From assembly GCF_037975245.1 (NCBI RefSeq), contig NC_092577.1:5983001-6047000 (forward strand): a stretch of DNA of 64,000 nt. The letters are read 5' to 3'. This document shows positions 26,458 to 40,952 of the stretch, one piece after another. The notes below the pieces were generated by a model that had not been told where the DNA came from, did not search any database, and saw only the letters and a program-made list of their open reading frames with translations. The translations under genes were made by a program, and so were the position numbers. The number at the start of each line of letters is the position of its first letter. The stretch's first letter is position 1. This stretch comes from Apostichopus japonicus. Lineage: Eukaryota > Echinodermata > Holothuroidea > Aspidochirotida > Stichopodidae.

Positions 26458-29400
26458 ATATAGGAGGAGGTACATCGTCTGGCTAATTTGTGTATATTTC
26501 TGATTAAGTGTATGTGCATTCATTGAGGGGCTGTATCGGTAAGTGTGCCTCTCCAATCCTGTAAACGGATACAACTCTCCTGTATGGTTTAGTACCCAGT
26601 AACGTGGGTTCACATTCCAACATTCTCACGATCGATTTGGGAAGGGAAATGAACCTTAATGGTCAGACTATAGTGGCGAAAGTTTTGAAAACTGTACTGA
26701 CCGATGTTAAAATCACTATTGAATAATTGCATGAAGAATCAGAAATACAGTCTTGTTCGTCCAGTTATTCGGTAAATAGCCGTTGGTTGGATATGTTGCC
26801 AAACCCCAGTTATTATATATATACAATGGTGCCTGGTTAAGAAGTACACATTATAGCATGTTACCATCGTGTAGCCATGTACCACATTTTAATAGCAGAT
26901 GTATAGGTTTTCTACTACTTGAAATCGGTTCGCAGGACTAGGACAATAAGACCCCTTCTCAACCCCATTTTTAATATAGGATTTCAAAGGGGGGGGGGGA
27001 GCAGATCCCTAACGACTTAGGTAGGGCCTACACTATTATGGAAAGGCCAGAGTGAAAAGAAGAATTTAAAAACGGAGAAGGTGTGGTCGTTGGCTTGTTG
27101 AAGGCAAATCTTAGTAGCCCCGTCCCTGAATTCTTTTTGAAAATTGATGTTAACTGGTGCACTCCGAGGCATAATTAGACTACCAATTAGGTCCAAAATT
27201 GGCTCCAAACACCATGCAGTTTTGCTTATGAGCAATGTTTTTGTAAAGTCGTAAGGGGCGGGGTGGGGAGGGGTGTACACCATTAGCAGTGGCCTTCTTC
27301 TCAACTGAATGTAACATTGCCCCCCCTCCTCCCTTTCTATACAACTTTACAAGTGTGTAATTTGGAAATTTTCTGATTAATGTTGAACTACCAAAATACT
27401 TTCATCTCGTCATTTCAAAAGTTTTTAGAAATGATAAAATATTGACTTCTTTCCAAGCTTGCAGTAAAGCTATGTCCTGAAAATGCTTAAGATGTCTAGT
27501 TATCTTGCTGTCTTGGTGACACAATGTAGTGGCCCAATACTATCACGATAGTACGCGTTTTTCCTTGGAACTTACTCTAGCCTCTTATCTTTGCTTTACT
27601 GGAACTTAGTCACGACCATCATATTTATTTTTATTATTTGCATATTGCGTTTTCATTATATATTTTGTGTTGGACTCCTTTTTATATAATATATCATTAT
27701 TATATCATAAAATATGTCGTGAATAGTCAAGAGGCCGTCTAAATTGTCATTTGGTGAGTTGCAGTGTAATAACTTAATTAGGCCCTACTATTTTTTATCT
27801 TTTCCATAAAACCTATACGACCCATATCACGTAAACACTTTCAAGCTGCTGTACAGGATTCTATGAACGCATCATTACCAGAAAATTTTCGAGATGCAAA
27901 TGATAAATTTACATTTTGCAGCATATCGTTGAAGTCCTCGTTTATAGATCTAACGAATTTGCCATTTTGTTGTAAAATTGCTATTATTTGAATTGGAAGC
28001 TTGATCATTTATCTCAAAAAGAGGGGAATTTCCCTCGTGGCCAATGGAAACGACTTGAACAAGTCTCATTTTCAAAATCTAAACAACCAACGACACAGTG
28101 TGTAAAGCAGCGTTTCAAGAACGGTTGTTACTGTATGGTTGTATTTACAGTACCTGTTTGTTTGGTGTGATTCCCCGAAGCAACAGTACTGGCTTACTAA
28201 ATATGAAGATATTGCAATACATTCCAGATGGTGAACATACTGACAGAAACAGACCTAGAATATTGCAATTGTCAAAGAAGAAATCCCACGTAATGTCTTT
28301 CGCTCCTTTCAAGTTTCGTATTGTTAGGCTATGTACTACAACTTTTGTAGAATGACAGGGACATCATAACGTTGAAGTTATGGCTTAGGCCTACAGTAGG
28401 TCTTCTCGAGTCATATAAAGAAAAGTGCAGCCTAACTTAGGCCTAGTAGTCCAATGGTTTTAGTTACAATATTCAATACTGCCGCAATGACAGCATAAAG
28501 CGTGACCTACAGTAGGCTCAGCACAATGTAGGAATTGCTGAAATATGGTGATGCTACTGTAGCCTGTTAGTGTTACAGTACAGTAGTTGCTTACAAGTTG
28601 AAGCCTGGGAGTTTTCCTCCCTCAGAATACTTGGATCATATTAGTTTATTGAAGTAGTGTTCTACACTTGCGAGATCACCCAACTGTCCGAAAGGTTTTA
28701 GTCATAAAAGCCTACTCTTCAAGTACAGTACTCTTGAGTTGTTTCCTCTCCTGGGATATTGTGGATTTAAGTGCTAACCTGCCAGTGAGTAAAGGTCAAA
28801 TGAAATGCAAGGTTTTCCAGAGATTGAGATTCACTATTCCATATCATATACAAGCATTATTGTAGTTTGTGTCACCAAAATACTCAGTAGGGGCTATAGC
28901 ACCCCTCTCAAAATACTGCAGTGCTTTACAACACCCTTAGGCCTTACTGGTCCAAGACAACCCATTATTGGAACATATCCATAATTTCCGGGGTTTGTGC
29001 TGATAATGCTCATTTCCTATTGACGTATCTTCAGCTTCAATATCACTTTTACCTACTTTTACCCACTGTACTTTTACATAATTTACTTACTAAAAGTGTA
29101 GGGGTCTTTAACAGCTAACATGTGAAGTTGATTGCCCACAGAGACTGCTGTAGTGTCACGTTGCTATCTGAATGCAAAAGTGCCTAAGAACTTTCATAAT
29201 AGCTTCAGAAACAAAACACTGTAATACTGTATAATCACTAAATTAAAAAGATCAAAGATTGGATCAAAGTGGAACTGCTACCATTGGTTTTTCTTTGTTG
29301 TGAGTATCCTTTTGTTTCTGAAATCGTCTGAAATTTCTGAAAAACTAATTTGATTTCATGTTTCACTTTGATTTAGAAGTCACTGAGGCTCAAACGGCTC

Positions 29401-30434
29401 CATGATGTAATTATTCAACCGTAGGAAGAAACCCTCTAGTGAATATGAAGATGCAGACTGAACTGGATACAGGAGAGTAGGACCTACTGTACTGTATGTA
29501 CCTATCAAGCTTCTTTTGGTATCCTACACTTTTTGATGCACAGAGTTCCATAGGTTAGAATGAAGTAAATCTGGCTTGTTGTAACTTGATTCACCAAACT
29601 GCTGGCTAGCAAGCATAGTTAAGGAAGTTACATTCCCCTGCCACTCTTTATCAATATCATGCTACAGTATAATGACATTTCTTCCTTGCATTTTTGAGAG
29701 CTAAATACTGTTTAAAATAAACACATTTAGAGGGCATTCAAAGATATACAAGCACTGGCATCCATTAGGGTGGTAACACTTGCCTAACACCCCCCCCCCC
29801 CCCCCCTACATGGGCTACTGTACACTAGGGCTTCAATTTATACTTCATAGAATTTATCATTTTCTCTCTAACATACATGAACATGCATTAAACTTAGTAG
29901 AAGAGGACAAGAAGTCTCAGAGATGTTACAGAGCTCTTCTGAAGCACCCGGCTAGGGCTCAGATATATTTTCCACAGAGTAAAATCAGATTAAGTATTTC
30001 TGTTCCTGACATGTCCTCATGTGCTTTAAATTGCTAGCAGTTTCCAAAAACTGTGAAAATACTGAATATTTGGAGTGCTTTGCAGTACCCTTGTAAGTCC
30101 AGCCACTATAAACAGAGAACACAATTGGAAATACTTACTACTAATCTGAGTATATACAGCTTCCAATACAGAATTGTCACTTGCTGAGCCAGTCACTGCA
30201 GTTGGTTTAAAAAAGTCTAATTGGTCTCAAAATTGATCTAACTTCACCCACTTGAGTACGGTGGCTTAATAGGGACATAAGGGGAAATATAAGTGTCCCC
30301 AAATTTCACAATGTTGACTTTTTTATCTCATAACTATTTCAACTCAAACTTTTGAGGTTTCAAGTGTCTTCATCTGCCAAATTTGTGGAAAGAACTGACC
30401 ATATTGGATAGCTATTGACCAGCTGAACAGGGTA
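26458..30434. other. No gene recognised
   Basis: AT-rich non-coding DNA with a G run near 26990-26999 and a C run near 29789-29806. No repeat family of the window has a clear copy here. Confidence 0.4.
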
Positions 30435-30695
30435 TAGTCCAGGAGCCCAGAAGGTTTATTCAGCTGAAGAGGTACAAAAGGTTTGGTGGCCTGATTTTGT
30501 TGGTACAGTACAGTAGGTGACCAAGCTTCAATAAAATGTGTTGCTGCCGGGGCACACCCTGCATGGTAGGTGAGGGGGTCACAAAATAAGGGGGCAAAAT
30601 ATGCTTTTATTTAGCTGAAGAGGTACAAGCACACAAGTTTCTGGGTTTTATACCCAGGAGGGTACCTTGCATCATGGTGGCAATGACAGCAATAT

Positions 30696-31620
30696 CTGAC
30701 TGCATGGGGCCCCAGACAGTAGCCCAAAAGGGGCCCGCCCATATGGTATTATTCAGCTGAAAAGGTACAGTACAAGGGTAGATCCTTTTGCATTTGAACT
30801 ATTACACATTGGGGTGTACTTAAACACTAATGACAGTAACTTTGTCCTGCATAGGGGCCCTAACAGTAGCCCTAAGAATGGGCCATGCGGTACAACCAAC
30901 TGTTGGCTAATTTATCTAGCTGAAAAGGTACATGAACAAAACCTGTTGGATACTGCTCCCAGCAAGACTAATTACATTGCTGTAGCAACAACAGCAATAT
31001 CTGACTGCATGGGGCCCCAGACAGTAGCCCAAAAGGGGCCCGCCCATATGGTATTATTCAGCTGAAAAGGTACAAGGGTAGATCCTTTTGCATTTGAACT
31101 ATTACACATTGGGGTGTACTAAAACACTAATGACAGTAACTTTGTCCTGCATAGGGGCCCAAACAGTAGCCCTAAAAATGGGCCATGCGGTACAACCAAC
31201 TGTTGGCTAATTTATCTAGCTGAAAAGGTACATGAACAAAACTTGTTGGATACTGCTCCCAGCAAGACTAATTACATTGCTGTAGCAACAACAGCAATAT
31301 CTGACTGCATGGGGCCCCAGACAGTAGCCCAAAAGGGGCCCGCCCATATGGTATTATTCAGCTGAAAAGGTACAAGGGTAGATCCTTTTGCATTTGAACT
31401 ATTACACATTGGGGTAAACTAAAATACTAATGACAGTAACTTTGTCCTGCATATATGTCCAAACAGTAACCTTAAAGATAGGCCCTGCAGCCCAACCAGC
31501 TGCTGGCTTATTTCCCTACCTGAACAGGTACATAAACAAAACATGTTAGATACCGCTTCGAGCAAGACTAACTCTATTGCTGCAGTAATGACAGCATATC
31601 TGCCTGTATGGGGCAAGACG
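30696..31620. repeat. About 300-bp tandem units in the left foldback arm
   Basis: ctgactgcat starts units at 30696, 31001 and 31301, with a diverged one near 31600. Each unit contains ggggcccgcccatatgg and attcagctgaaaaggtac. The two inner units are nearly identical and the last one has decayed. Frames through the units are repeat artefacts. Confidence 0.92.
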
Positions 31621-33129
31621 GCGGATAACAATTAAATGATCAAATCATGGTGAGTACAAATTCTTCTGTTTCTCAAATACTCATTAGTTAGCTATAAAAT
31701 TCTAGTTAAGGGGGTAACTTCACAGAAAAATAATTAAATTTGCTGGTTTCCACATTTCTAGCAATTGCCATAAATAACTATATCCCATCTCTTTCAATTG
31801 ACAAGCTTCCCTTTTCCCAAAAAATATTAGTTTATTCATACTTTGAGGATTTTCGGGTAGTATGCCTATTTTAGGGCCAAGCTGGATGCACTCGGGCTAC
31901 GCCCTCGTGCATCGCTTGCATTATTATAACAGTATCTGTGTGTAATCACGGTAGTCTAATTAATCCCCAACAGTGCATTATCCTATAGATAAACCCACGC
32001 TGACCGTTGATTAACTCCGTTCATTCATACCTTATGATTTTTGTCAATAAAAAGGCAAAAAATACAATTTTTTTTAGCAGATTTGATAAATGTGTTACCC
32101 CGTAGAAAACATCAATGCACATGTTTGCAGTGGTTAAAAACAAAACTTCCACCACACCCTTGAGCAACATTTCATCTGCTTGACATGTACAGTACAAAAC
32201 CTGTAACCCAGAACCTAAGAGGCTGTTGAACATTGATGTAGATTTGATATTTGGCCTTTTCTTGGTTGACCCTAACATGTAACATTATTTGGCAAAAAAA
32301 AGTACTGCAAAATATTACTCGCTAAGTCAAGTGCCGTATTTTCCATGTTCTGCTGTGACAATGGACAATAATAATGTCAGCAGCTTACATTTCAGAAAAT
32401 TCCACTGACTTACAGTACTTGTTACTTTTCTGTACATTCGTAACTTTTGTACCTAGCTATGGGCATCTAGTAACACTCCTTCGTTATAATACTGTGTGCT
32501 AAACTTTATGTAATCAAAATTATACAAGTATTAGTGAAATAGCATGCATGAGAGTAAGCAGGTGGCTGTACGTTTGATCTATAAATAAAGCAAATAAATG
32601 TTGCCTAAGATATACAAAATTGACTGTTTACAGTATATTATCCTAGTGTACATGTATTATGGATGTTACTATGTTATCATTTTAACCAAAAATGTAAATA
32701 TGTTATTTCATCAAGTGATGATGTTAACATGCCTTCATGTGATTATCACTGATAAATAATTACGATCAATGATTGAGCAATCTGAATCAAAGTATATCAG
32801 TTCAAAGCTACAACGATGGAGACCAACTTTGAGTTAATTAGGGCCAGTACAATGTTTTAGGTCATTCTGAAAGATACAATTCTGGCTACACAAAGTATAT
32901 TAAATTACATTTCAAAAAGTGCACCTATCACAGCGTTCAGGTATGGCATTCACAGTTTTGAATTGCCTCGCAATCCACTTATAAGGTACGTTACACTGGA
33001 TTTGTAATGAAGAAGACAAAAAACGATGTTAACCAGGTCCAATAAATCATAAACCTCTTGTAATTATATTATTTCTGTTTTCTCTCACTGCTCGTCCAAT
33101 CGTGGCAAGATACGATAAACATGAAAGGC

Positions 33130-34170
33130 GGGACCATGTTGGGCTATATTGTCTGGGCCCCAGTGCAGAACGAAGTTGGTGTCATTGGTAGACCTACTTG
33201 TGTAAACCTAAATGTATCAGCATCAATGCTGAAAGATTCGCCCTTGTATTACTTTGACTGAATAACACCAAACGGGCCTTTCGGGACCACTGTCTGGAGC
33301 CCCATGCAAGCAAATATTGCTGTTATTGCTATAATAATATAACAAATATTGCTAGGGCCAGTCTCCAACAAGTTGAATTTATGTACCTTCTACTAAATCA
33401 GTCGAAGACTGATAAGGAAACAGGACCCATGTTTAGAGCTACTGTTTGGGCCCCTATGCAGGACAAACATACTGTCATTAGTATTTTAGTAAACCCCAAT
33501 GTGTATTAGTTCAAATGCAAAGGGATCTACCCTTTTGGGCCACTGTCTGGGGCCCCATGCAGGCACATATTGCTGCTATTGCTACAGCAAAGTAATTAGT
33601 CTTGCTGGGAGCAGTATCCAACAAGTTTTGTTTATGTACCTGTTCAGCTAGAAAAATTAGCTAACCACTGATTGGTCCGCATGGCCCATTCTTAGGGCTA
33701 CTGTTTGGGCCCCTATGCAGGACAAATTTACTGTCATTAGTGTTTTAGTATACCCCAATGTGTAATAGTTCAAATGCAAAAGGATCTACCCTTGTACCTT
33801 TTCAGCTGTATAATACCATATGGGCGGGCCCCTTTTGGGCTACTGTCTGGGGCCCCATGCAGTCAGATATTGCTGTTGTTGCTAAAGCAATGTAATTAGT
33901 CTTGCTGGGCGCAGTATCCAACAGGTTTTGTTCATGTACCTTTTCAGCTAGATAAATTAGCCAACAGTTGGTTGTACCGCATGGCCCATTCTTAGGGCTA
34001 CTGTTTGGGCCCCTATGCAGGACAAAGTTACTGTCATTAGTGTTTTAGTACACCCCAATGTGTAATAGTTCAAATGCAAAAGAATTCACCCTTGTACCTT
34101 TTCAGCTGAATAATACCATATGAGAGGGCCCCTTTTGGGCTACTGTCTGGGGCCCCATGCAGTCAGATAT
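33130..34170. repeat. About 300-bp tandem units in the right foldback arm, inverted
   Basis: Reverse-complement units ending near 34170, 33870, 33570 and 33310. The innermost, reaching about 33130, is the most diverged. The decay gradient toward the centre mirrors that in the left arm. Confidence 0.9.
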
Positions 34171-34417
34171 TGCTGTCATTGCCACCGTGATGCAAGGTAC
34201 CCTCCTGGGTATAAAACCCAGAAACTTGTGTGCTTGTACCTCTTCAGCTGAATAAAAGCATATTTTGCCCCCTTATTTTGTGACCCCCTCACCTACCATG
34301 CAGGGTGTGCCCCGGCAGCAACACATTTTATTGAAGCTTGGTCACCTACCAACACAATCAGGCCACCAAACCTTTTGTACCTCTTCAGCTGAATAAACCT
34401 TCTGGGCTCCTGGACTA

Positions 34418-36781
34418 GTAAGTGAGCTATAAACCTTTGGTGATCTAAAATCTGGAAAGAGACCCCCAGAGAGTGGTGTACAGTAACTAGGTCAATGTAG
34501 GCAATGCAGTCTCCAGGGCCCTGGTGCCATTAAATGAAGAAATATAATATAAAAACACCCATCCATCAAAGCTGACACACCAAATAAGATACAATTATCT
34601 CCTGATGAGTGGACATTAAAAAGACATTCTGTCCTCAATAGGAAAGAAGGTGCGAAATTTCACAATTTTCTCACTCAAGCCCACACCATGCATGGTTGGC
34701 TTTGCGTGAGGTTTGACTCTCCTTTGGGAGCTCATTTACATCACTGCACCACACCTTTATATGCCACTTCCAATAAACAACGGACAATCCGGTTCAAGTT
34801 TGATGGGTTACTGGTTAGTTGTTTTAACACTTACATGGTTATTGGAATCTGAAGTGTACTTTCCTTCCTCTGGATTTTTTTTCTGTGAACGTCCATGTAT
34901 ACAGGGTAGTTAGCCAGAGACATACACATATCTATTTCTGTCGACATTATCAATATCTACTATCAGTAGAACTTAAATCTCATTAACATCATTTTCTTTT
35001 TCTTCCTTAGGTTAACTAGAATTATCCTGAATGGAGCTATTAGGGGATCACCTATTCCACCTGTAGTTACCTGTTTTTGATGGAAGTGTTCATACTGTGC
35101 TGACAAGGACAATGAATGGTTCATCAGCTGATATTTCCTCCATGTGATGGTAATCACAATAATGGTTAGTGTAGAACAGTGATAGTAATGTTTCAAGAAC
35201 CTCTGGTAGATTTTATGGATAGCATTGCAGATCAAGAAATACTCTTTTATCTCCATTCACTCTCACTAAAAGAAATTTATACAAAGTTTTAACTCATCCA
35301 CTCAAATACAACTGACAGAATTATTCCCTAGTAAGGACATAAAAATGATCGGATTCTTGCTGGATTAATCCAGTTTTTGGTACAGTATGTTTTTAATGAG
35401 CTTGCCATGACACAATAGCTGCCTAAACACCCTCTGGTACATTTTACCATTTGCCAAAGTGAAATAAAATTGCCTCCTAAGACTCAAATGAATAAAGTCT
35501 TCTAGAACTCCTGACACTCCCAGAATGGTAAGACTGGAAAACAACTTGTTGGTTTGTATGAAAGTAGTTTGGTTACCTACAAATATGTCTTCTGTTTAGG
35601 TATTTATTTCCTTCATATTAAAACCAAAAACTAGAAATACCATTTTAGATATTCTATAATGATGGAAACATTAAAGAAGTCAACTCAGACTTTATTGCTG
35701 AGCTATGTGTTAGAGGTATTTGTAATGACTACTCCATCAAATAAGAAAAAAACACCTTCATTAATTCAGGTAATTCACACATAGGTCACACAACTATGGA
35801 TATAATCTTGAAATGTAATGAAATTTGTTTGTTATGATGGTTATTTACTGTAGCACAGTAGAGATTCATGACTGTTTTAAGGATTTGCTTAAATGTTGGA
35901 AATATGATTCGAAACGCAATTGGACAGTAAAACACAAATCAACTCCACCTTTGATATTCATCTCAAAGATGTCTATCATACAGGCTAAAAATAATGGTTG
36001 GGTTTGCTTCTCCCTTAATTCTTTGATATTTTTCTCCACACTCCTGATAAACTGTTGCACACCAGTTCTAAGATCCACGATCACATCCTGTGAGGCTAAA
36101 CAAGCATTATTCAAGTAGGGTGTACACAAAACCAGTGACATTGAGAGCCAGCTACAGTTCCATGCCAATTGTGTCACCAGATCCAATTGTTTAAGTCTTT
36201 GTTTATCCAAAGTTAAAGTATATCATTCTTTATAACATATTTCACTGGGCACTTAGCTGACAACTGTAGCCACTACCCAACCCCACCCTCTCACACCAGG
36301 ACTGCACAAAACAAAATTTTATAAAATAACAGTATATATCAAATTCTGCAGATAGAAAAATATGTACTTTAACTCAATCAATTAAAGTACAATGTCATCA
36401 ATTCAGAAATCCTACAAATTTATCAACCTATAGACAGTATAATGAACCATCGGTTCCTAAATTATGTGACCAGAATCCTTCATCATGTTTTTTTCAGGCT
36501 CCATTTTTTTCAGGTTGTCTTTGTTTTAGCTCTTGTTTCTCAATTGAATATAAACCAGACTATGGATTGCTAATGGTATTGCTTAAAGTTTGTACTGAAG
36601 ATTCAATGCTTGTCTCAATTTCAAATTATGTTTCTTTATATTTCAATTAGCTTGGTATTAGGTGAGCTGGTTATACACTGTGGGAAGCATTATGAGACCT
36701 TGAACTCATATTGTACAGTCTATAGATTTGTATTCTAGTTACATTAGTTTCATTACATTGTTATTATAATTATAACTGAGT
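34418..36781. other. No gene confirmed
   Basis: Non-coding apart from the doubtful minus-strand frame at 35866-36210. No repeats recognised. Confidence 0.35.
35866..36210 (-). CDS. Uncertain open frame, 114 codons
   Basis: The longest non-repetitive open frame on the minus strand between 34 and 49 kb. The first codon is TTG, so it is either an exon fragment or chance. Composition is protein-like (VEKNIKELREKQTQPLFLAC), but there is no recognisable domain and no clear acceptor at the 5' side. Reported only because it is not made of repeats. Confidence 0.15.
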   Translation of the reverse strand: MDKQRLKQLDLVTQLAWNCSWLSMSLVLCTPYLNNACLASQDVIVDLRTGVQQFIRSVEKNIKELREKQTQPLFLACMIDIFEMNIKGGVDLCFTVQLRFESYFQHLSKSLKQS

Positions 36782-39406
36782 AATTTATTTTGAAACTACA
36801 GTAGCATACCATATGTATATAATAGCTGTGCTCTGTGTTTGACAATGTTACATGGTAGAATGCTTCTACTTGCAGACCGGGTGATTATAATTTACATTAA
36901 TATTAACTTTATAACTGATGACCAAATGCATTTTGTTTTTTTCTCATCATCAGGTAAACTGCAATTATTCAGTCCTGAGATCAGCCTTCTTAGGGATTTA
37001 CCATATCCGGATTACAGCTTTTGGAAGAAATGTGTACAGTTTACAGTACATCAGCAGGGTAATGATTGTATGGTCCACCACCTGATTCTTAACCACACCC
37101 ACCCATCCCCCTCTTCAATGAGAATACAAGTGTTTAATTGGATATTTTTACTCCATGATGTATCAGATGATCCCTTAAGGGAAATTTCCCCAACGGAAAG
37201 TCTATCATCCAGCACCCCCTTCCCCCACCCAACCCCAGTCAATGCCAATCACTGCAAAACAAGACATAACACGTGAACAATCTAGTTAGAATACTGCTGA
37301 AGTTTGTGTCTTAAACACAGGGATTACATCTCTAATCTTTCAAATCTGACCAATTTTAATGGTCATTAGACATCCATTGTTTCATTATGAAACAGTTCAT
37401 TCCCATTTGAGCATCTAATGCTAATGAAGGCTTTCCGTTGTCACCGTCTCTAGGTTGAGTGGATATTATGTAATTTATGACAAGGTCCACCCATCGCATC
37501 ATATGAAATATTTTTCATGGATAATGATAGCAATTGAGTATTGCACTATGACAAGCAACAGTTTATGATTCTATCACAAAAGATCGTACAACACAATATG
37601 AAAAGTTCTTGTAGGATTCATCATGTTATGTCATTTGAAATCCGTAGTGCATTTGTATTCTTTTTATGTTCTTAAAGTTATTGTGTAATGTAGTAATTTT
37701 GTTAAAAGGGGGGGGTGGCATCAGGTTGCTGTCTATTGGCAAAGTTGGAAATGAAGTTACTGGGAAAGTTTTGAAAGCAAAAATAACAACATTTATATAA
37801 TAGAGCAGCCTCTGCTTGACACTGGTATACCCAATATTTGACAAAAGCAATCCAGACCAGTAACTATGCCTAACTTGGCTATTTGGTGTTCATACCAAGA
37901 TGAACAACTTCATTGGCCTGCTGCACCAAATAACGCTAAAAGTACCAAATTAGAAAGTGTGCTGATCAATTTCGTCTAATCCAAAGGATTGCAAACATGT
38001 TACCAATGTTAGCCTATTATTTTGTATTGGATAAATTTTCAATAAAATGACTGAACTTGCAATTATAGAGTTGTTTCAGGGACACAGAATCATCATAGCA
38101 TTAGCTTGTGTATCTGTGAGCAATGGAATAACTGTTGAGTAAATATTAAAAAGACACACTCAATAACAAAGGTTTTATTGTTTGCATTAAAGCATATCTA
38201 GTTCTGATATTCTCAATATACAATAAGTGACAACTGATTCTTATTGTCTTTGTCTTTATCTCCTTGTTAGGTAAATGTGGATTAATCAGTCTTGAGATGA
38301 TCTTTGGGGGTCACCTAATGCAGATCTTGCACAGAATGGTTTACAATATATAGCTGATGGTAATGGTAAGTGTATAATTATTGTATAGCAAGACTGGTAA
38401 CTACTGTAGCTGGGCTGTAGTTATAATTAGATTTGAGTCTGGGTAGAAAGTGACTTTGTTACTGCCTGATCCTGGGGGAACAGTAATTGTTTTGAAACTT
38501 GCTTGATCAACAAACTCCCTAAGGGTCTAAGGGAAGATAAGGTAGTGCTCAGTCTTTGCAATGTCGCCACACTCCTCTGTATTACCAGCCTTACTTCCAC
38601 AAAAATGTAGTAATGTACCTACTTGAGATTATATCCTTTTGATATAAACACAAGATTTGCTGAGGCTAAGAAATTTATAAATAATACAATATTAACCATG
38701 AATACTGCATCAGGAAGTGAGTCAGTGTTATTTACTATGAAGCCTACAGTATGTGCTTCCACTTGCTTAATGTTACATACGTAACAATTAAGTCTTTGTT
38801 AATAAAATGTAGAATCACTAACTGGAACCATATCTCCCTTTCCATTCTAACGTTTCCTACCTACCCCTCTCAGTGACTCTAAAACTCAAGAAAATTGATA
38901 TCAAATTTAAATCTGGAGATAATCTAGTCTTTATGCCATTTTCCAATGAGGTATATAATTTCCATTCTTACCCATTGTTTAATAGTGTTGATAGATTCTC
39001 TTAATGTGTTTTGTCTAAAGATGTACATTATTTGCACTTCAGCTATAGTACTGGCCATTCAAGAGATATTTCCATCAAACTCAAGCACATGTGCTTTCTA
39101 CATCTATTTTCTGTTGCAGATAGCTCAAAAATTTGGTAGAAAACTTCCAGCAATTGTTAAAAGTTGTTTTATTGACAAGGGGAAGGGGGAAGGGGGAAGG
39201 GGGGCTTCAAACTCTTCGGATGTAACATCAGTTACCACTACAACTGTTGTAAATAACTAATTGTATTGATTAGCTCAGATGCTAAACATATTCTTAAAAA
39301 GCAGCTAAGGTGCTTTGAATAATGATATTAGTCCTTTGCTGTTAGCTCTGTCAGTCCAGCAAACCCCAAAATAGAAACAGAAATAGAACAATATATATAT
39401 GCTGCC
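36782..39406. repeat. Large direct duplication, copy A (2.6 kb)
   Basis: Collinear with 43618-47060 (copy B). Shared landmarks include the exon-like block after ctcatcatcag at 36955, a block after ttgttag at 38271, a G run near 37709, and the tail of the copy near 39404. It carries single-base changes and indels throughout, so it is not recent. Confidence 0.88.
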
Positions 39407-39932
39407 GGGCCATTCCACACCAAGTGGTCCTTACATGGAAAAATTAGAAAGGGTTATAAGTTGTCTCTCTTTGTGTTTAATGTAAAGTAAGTAGGTTAGA
39501 TTTTCATAAACGGTTAAAGTTTTCTTCTTCTGATTTCTCAATCTTGGATTATAGCAATGAGTATCGATCTCAAACTAAAGGCACATTCACAGTGAATTAT
39601 CAAACAATAATTGAAAGTAGAAGAAATCCATAAATGAAAGGACAGTCCAAGCTTTCTTTTAATGTGGCAGTTAAATGCAGTCTGCTTATTAATCTAATAA
39701 CACAATTTAACAAATTTCCTTTATTACTGGTAACACAGATTATGTTAAAAATGCCACACTCTGGCTGTGACTTACGTGACAAAAATAGAAGGGAATGTTT
39801 TCCTCCAATAATATATAGTGTGTGAGAGCAAAGTGAGCTACAATTGTAAAGGTAGCTATAAAGGTTGATCTGTAAAACCACCACTTTTGATCTATGTAAC
39901 AAGCTTTAACAAATTTAGGGACTCCGGAAGTG

Positions 39933-39962
39933 TGTGACTTACGTGACATCACGTAAGTCACA
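39933..39962. repeat. 30-base near-perfect palindrome in the transposon
   Basis: Two 14-base inverted arms, tgtgacttacgtga and its complement, around a 2-base centre. Confidence 0.9.
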
Positions 39963-40952
39963 AAGGGAAGTGTAACTTACATGACAAGTTTATTCTCAAC
40001 ACTTTCACACAGTTTTGATGTCTTCTATACCATAACAGGTTTATCATAACACCTTCCTATTTATCAAAGATACCTACTCAGTTCTAAAATGCAGGAACAA
40101 TATTTATAATGTGAAGTAAAATTGAAAGGTTACATAAGTGAATTGCAAAAAATGGCTCAAACAGCTCAATCTTAGAACAATATTACTTGTTACTTTAAAG
40201 TCTCATGACGTGTTTGCCAAATTTAATCTTCAACTTTTCCAGCTAACTGCACTGAAAGCTCAGTGAAAATGTTACCCTTCTATGCTGTTTCCATATCAAT
40301 ATTCATTATTTTCATTTGTTTATATGTCGATAAACAACAGATTTCTTAACAAGTCCATAGATTCTACAAAATTCAATCAAAATGTGCAAACCCGGCCGAC
40401 AGATCATGCGCCAATCAAATCTCTCTGTTTTGTTAACAACGATTATGCCTAGGTCTACTTTCACTTTCGTGGCTATCCTGTGGTAGGTTTGTTCTTTTGA
40501 ATAGTATCTTTCTGTCGGTCTTACTGATGTAGCTTGCAAAATTGTATCATTTCATTCCATTGCAATGAATAAACAGGTATTTTCAAGAATTTCCTCCGTT
40601 AATTGGGTAAAATAGTGGACGATAAGAGTATAAGTAAAGTAGGTTACATTTGTGTAATTAACATGCTGATATGGGCGGTTGCAGTGATTTTACAGTAAAT
40701 CGTACGTGCCATACGGGCAACAGAAAATCAATTTCTTTTGTTTGATTGCGAAAGTTTTTCTCCATTAAACCCCCCTGGTCAGAGTGCATTTAGAAGTTAA
40801 GAAACATTGAATCTGCTTCGGAACTTTGTTTTATGAATTTTATCAGCAAACACATATTGAGACTTTAAGTTCTTTAAATGTGAATTGCAGTCTACCCCTG
40901 AACTGCACAAGGTGCTTCAGGGGGTGAAATTTGATTTAATAATGTTTTCGGG

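Larger units (their letters stand above)
30435..34417. mobile_element. Foldback-type element with 1.2-kb inverted arms, 3983 bp
   Basis: Starts tagtccaggagcccagaagg and ends with its near-perfect reverse complement. A 3-bp gta lies directly outside each end (30432-30434 and 34418-34420), a possible short target duplication. The left arm runs to about 31620, the right arm from about 33130. The first 260 bases of each arm are unique. The rest is made of about 300-bp tandem units. The 1.5-kb centre has no transposase frame that I can see. Confidence 0.88.

Noticed and set aside
26193-26519. Several overlapping open frames on both strands at 26.2-26.5 kb
   Set aside because: They are translations of the pyrimidine tract and a MITE end.
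30814-31631. Open frames within the foldback arms
   Set aside because: They lie inside the tandem units, change frame between units and lack recognisable domains.
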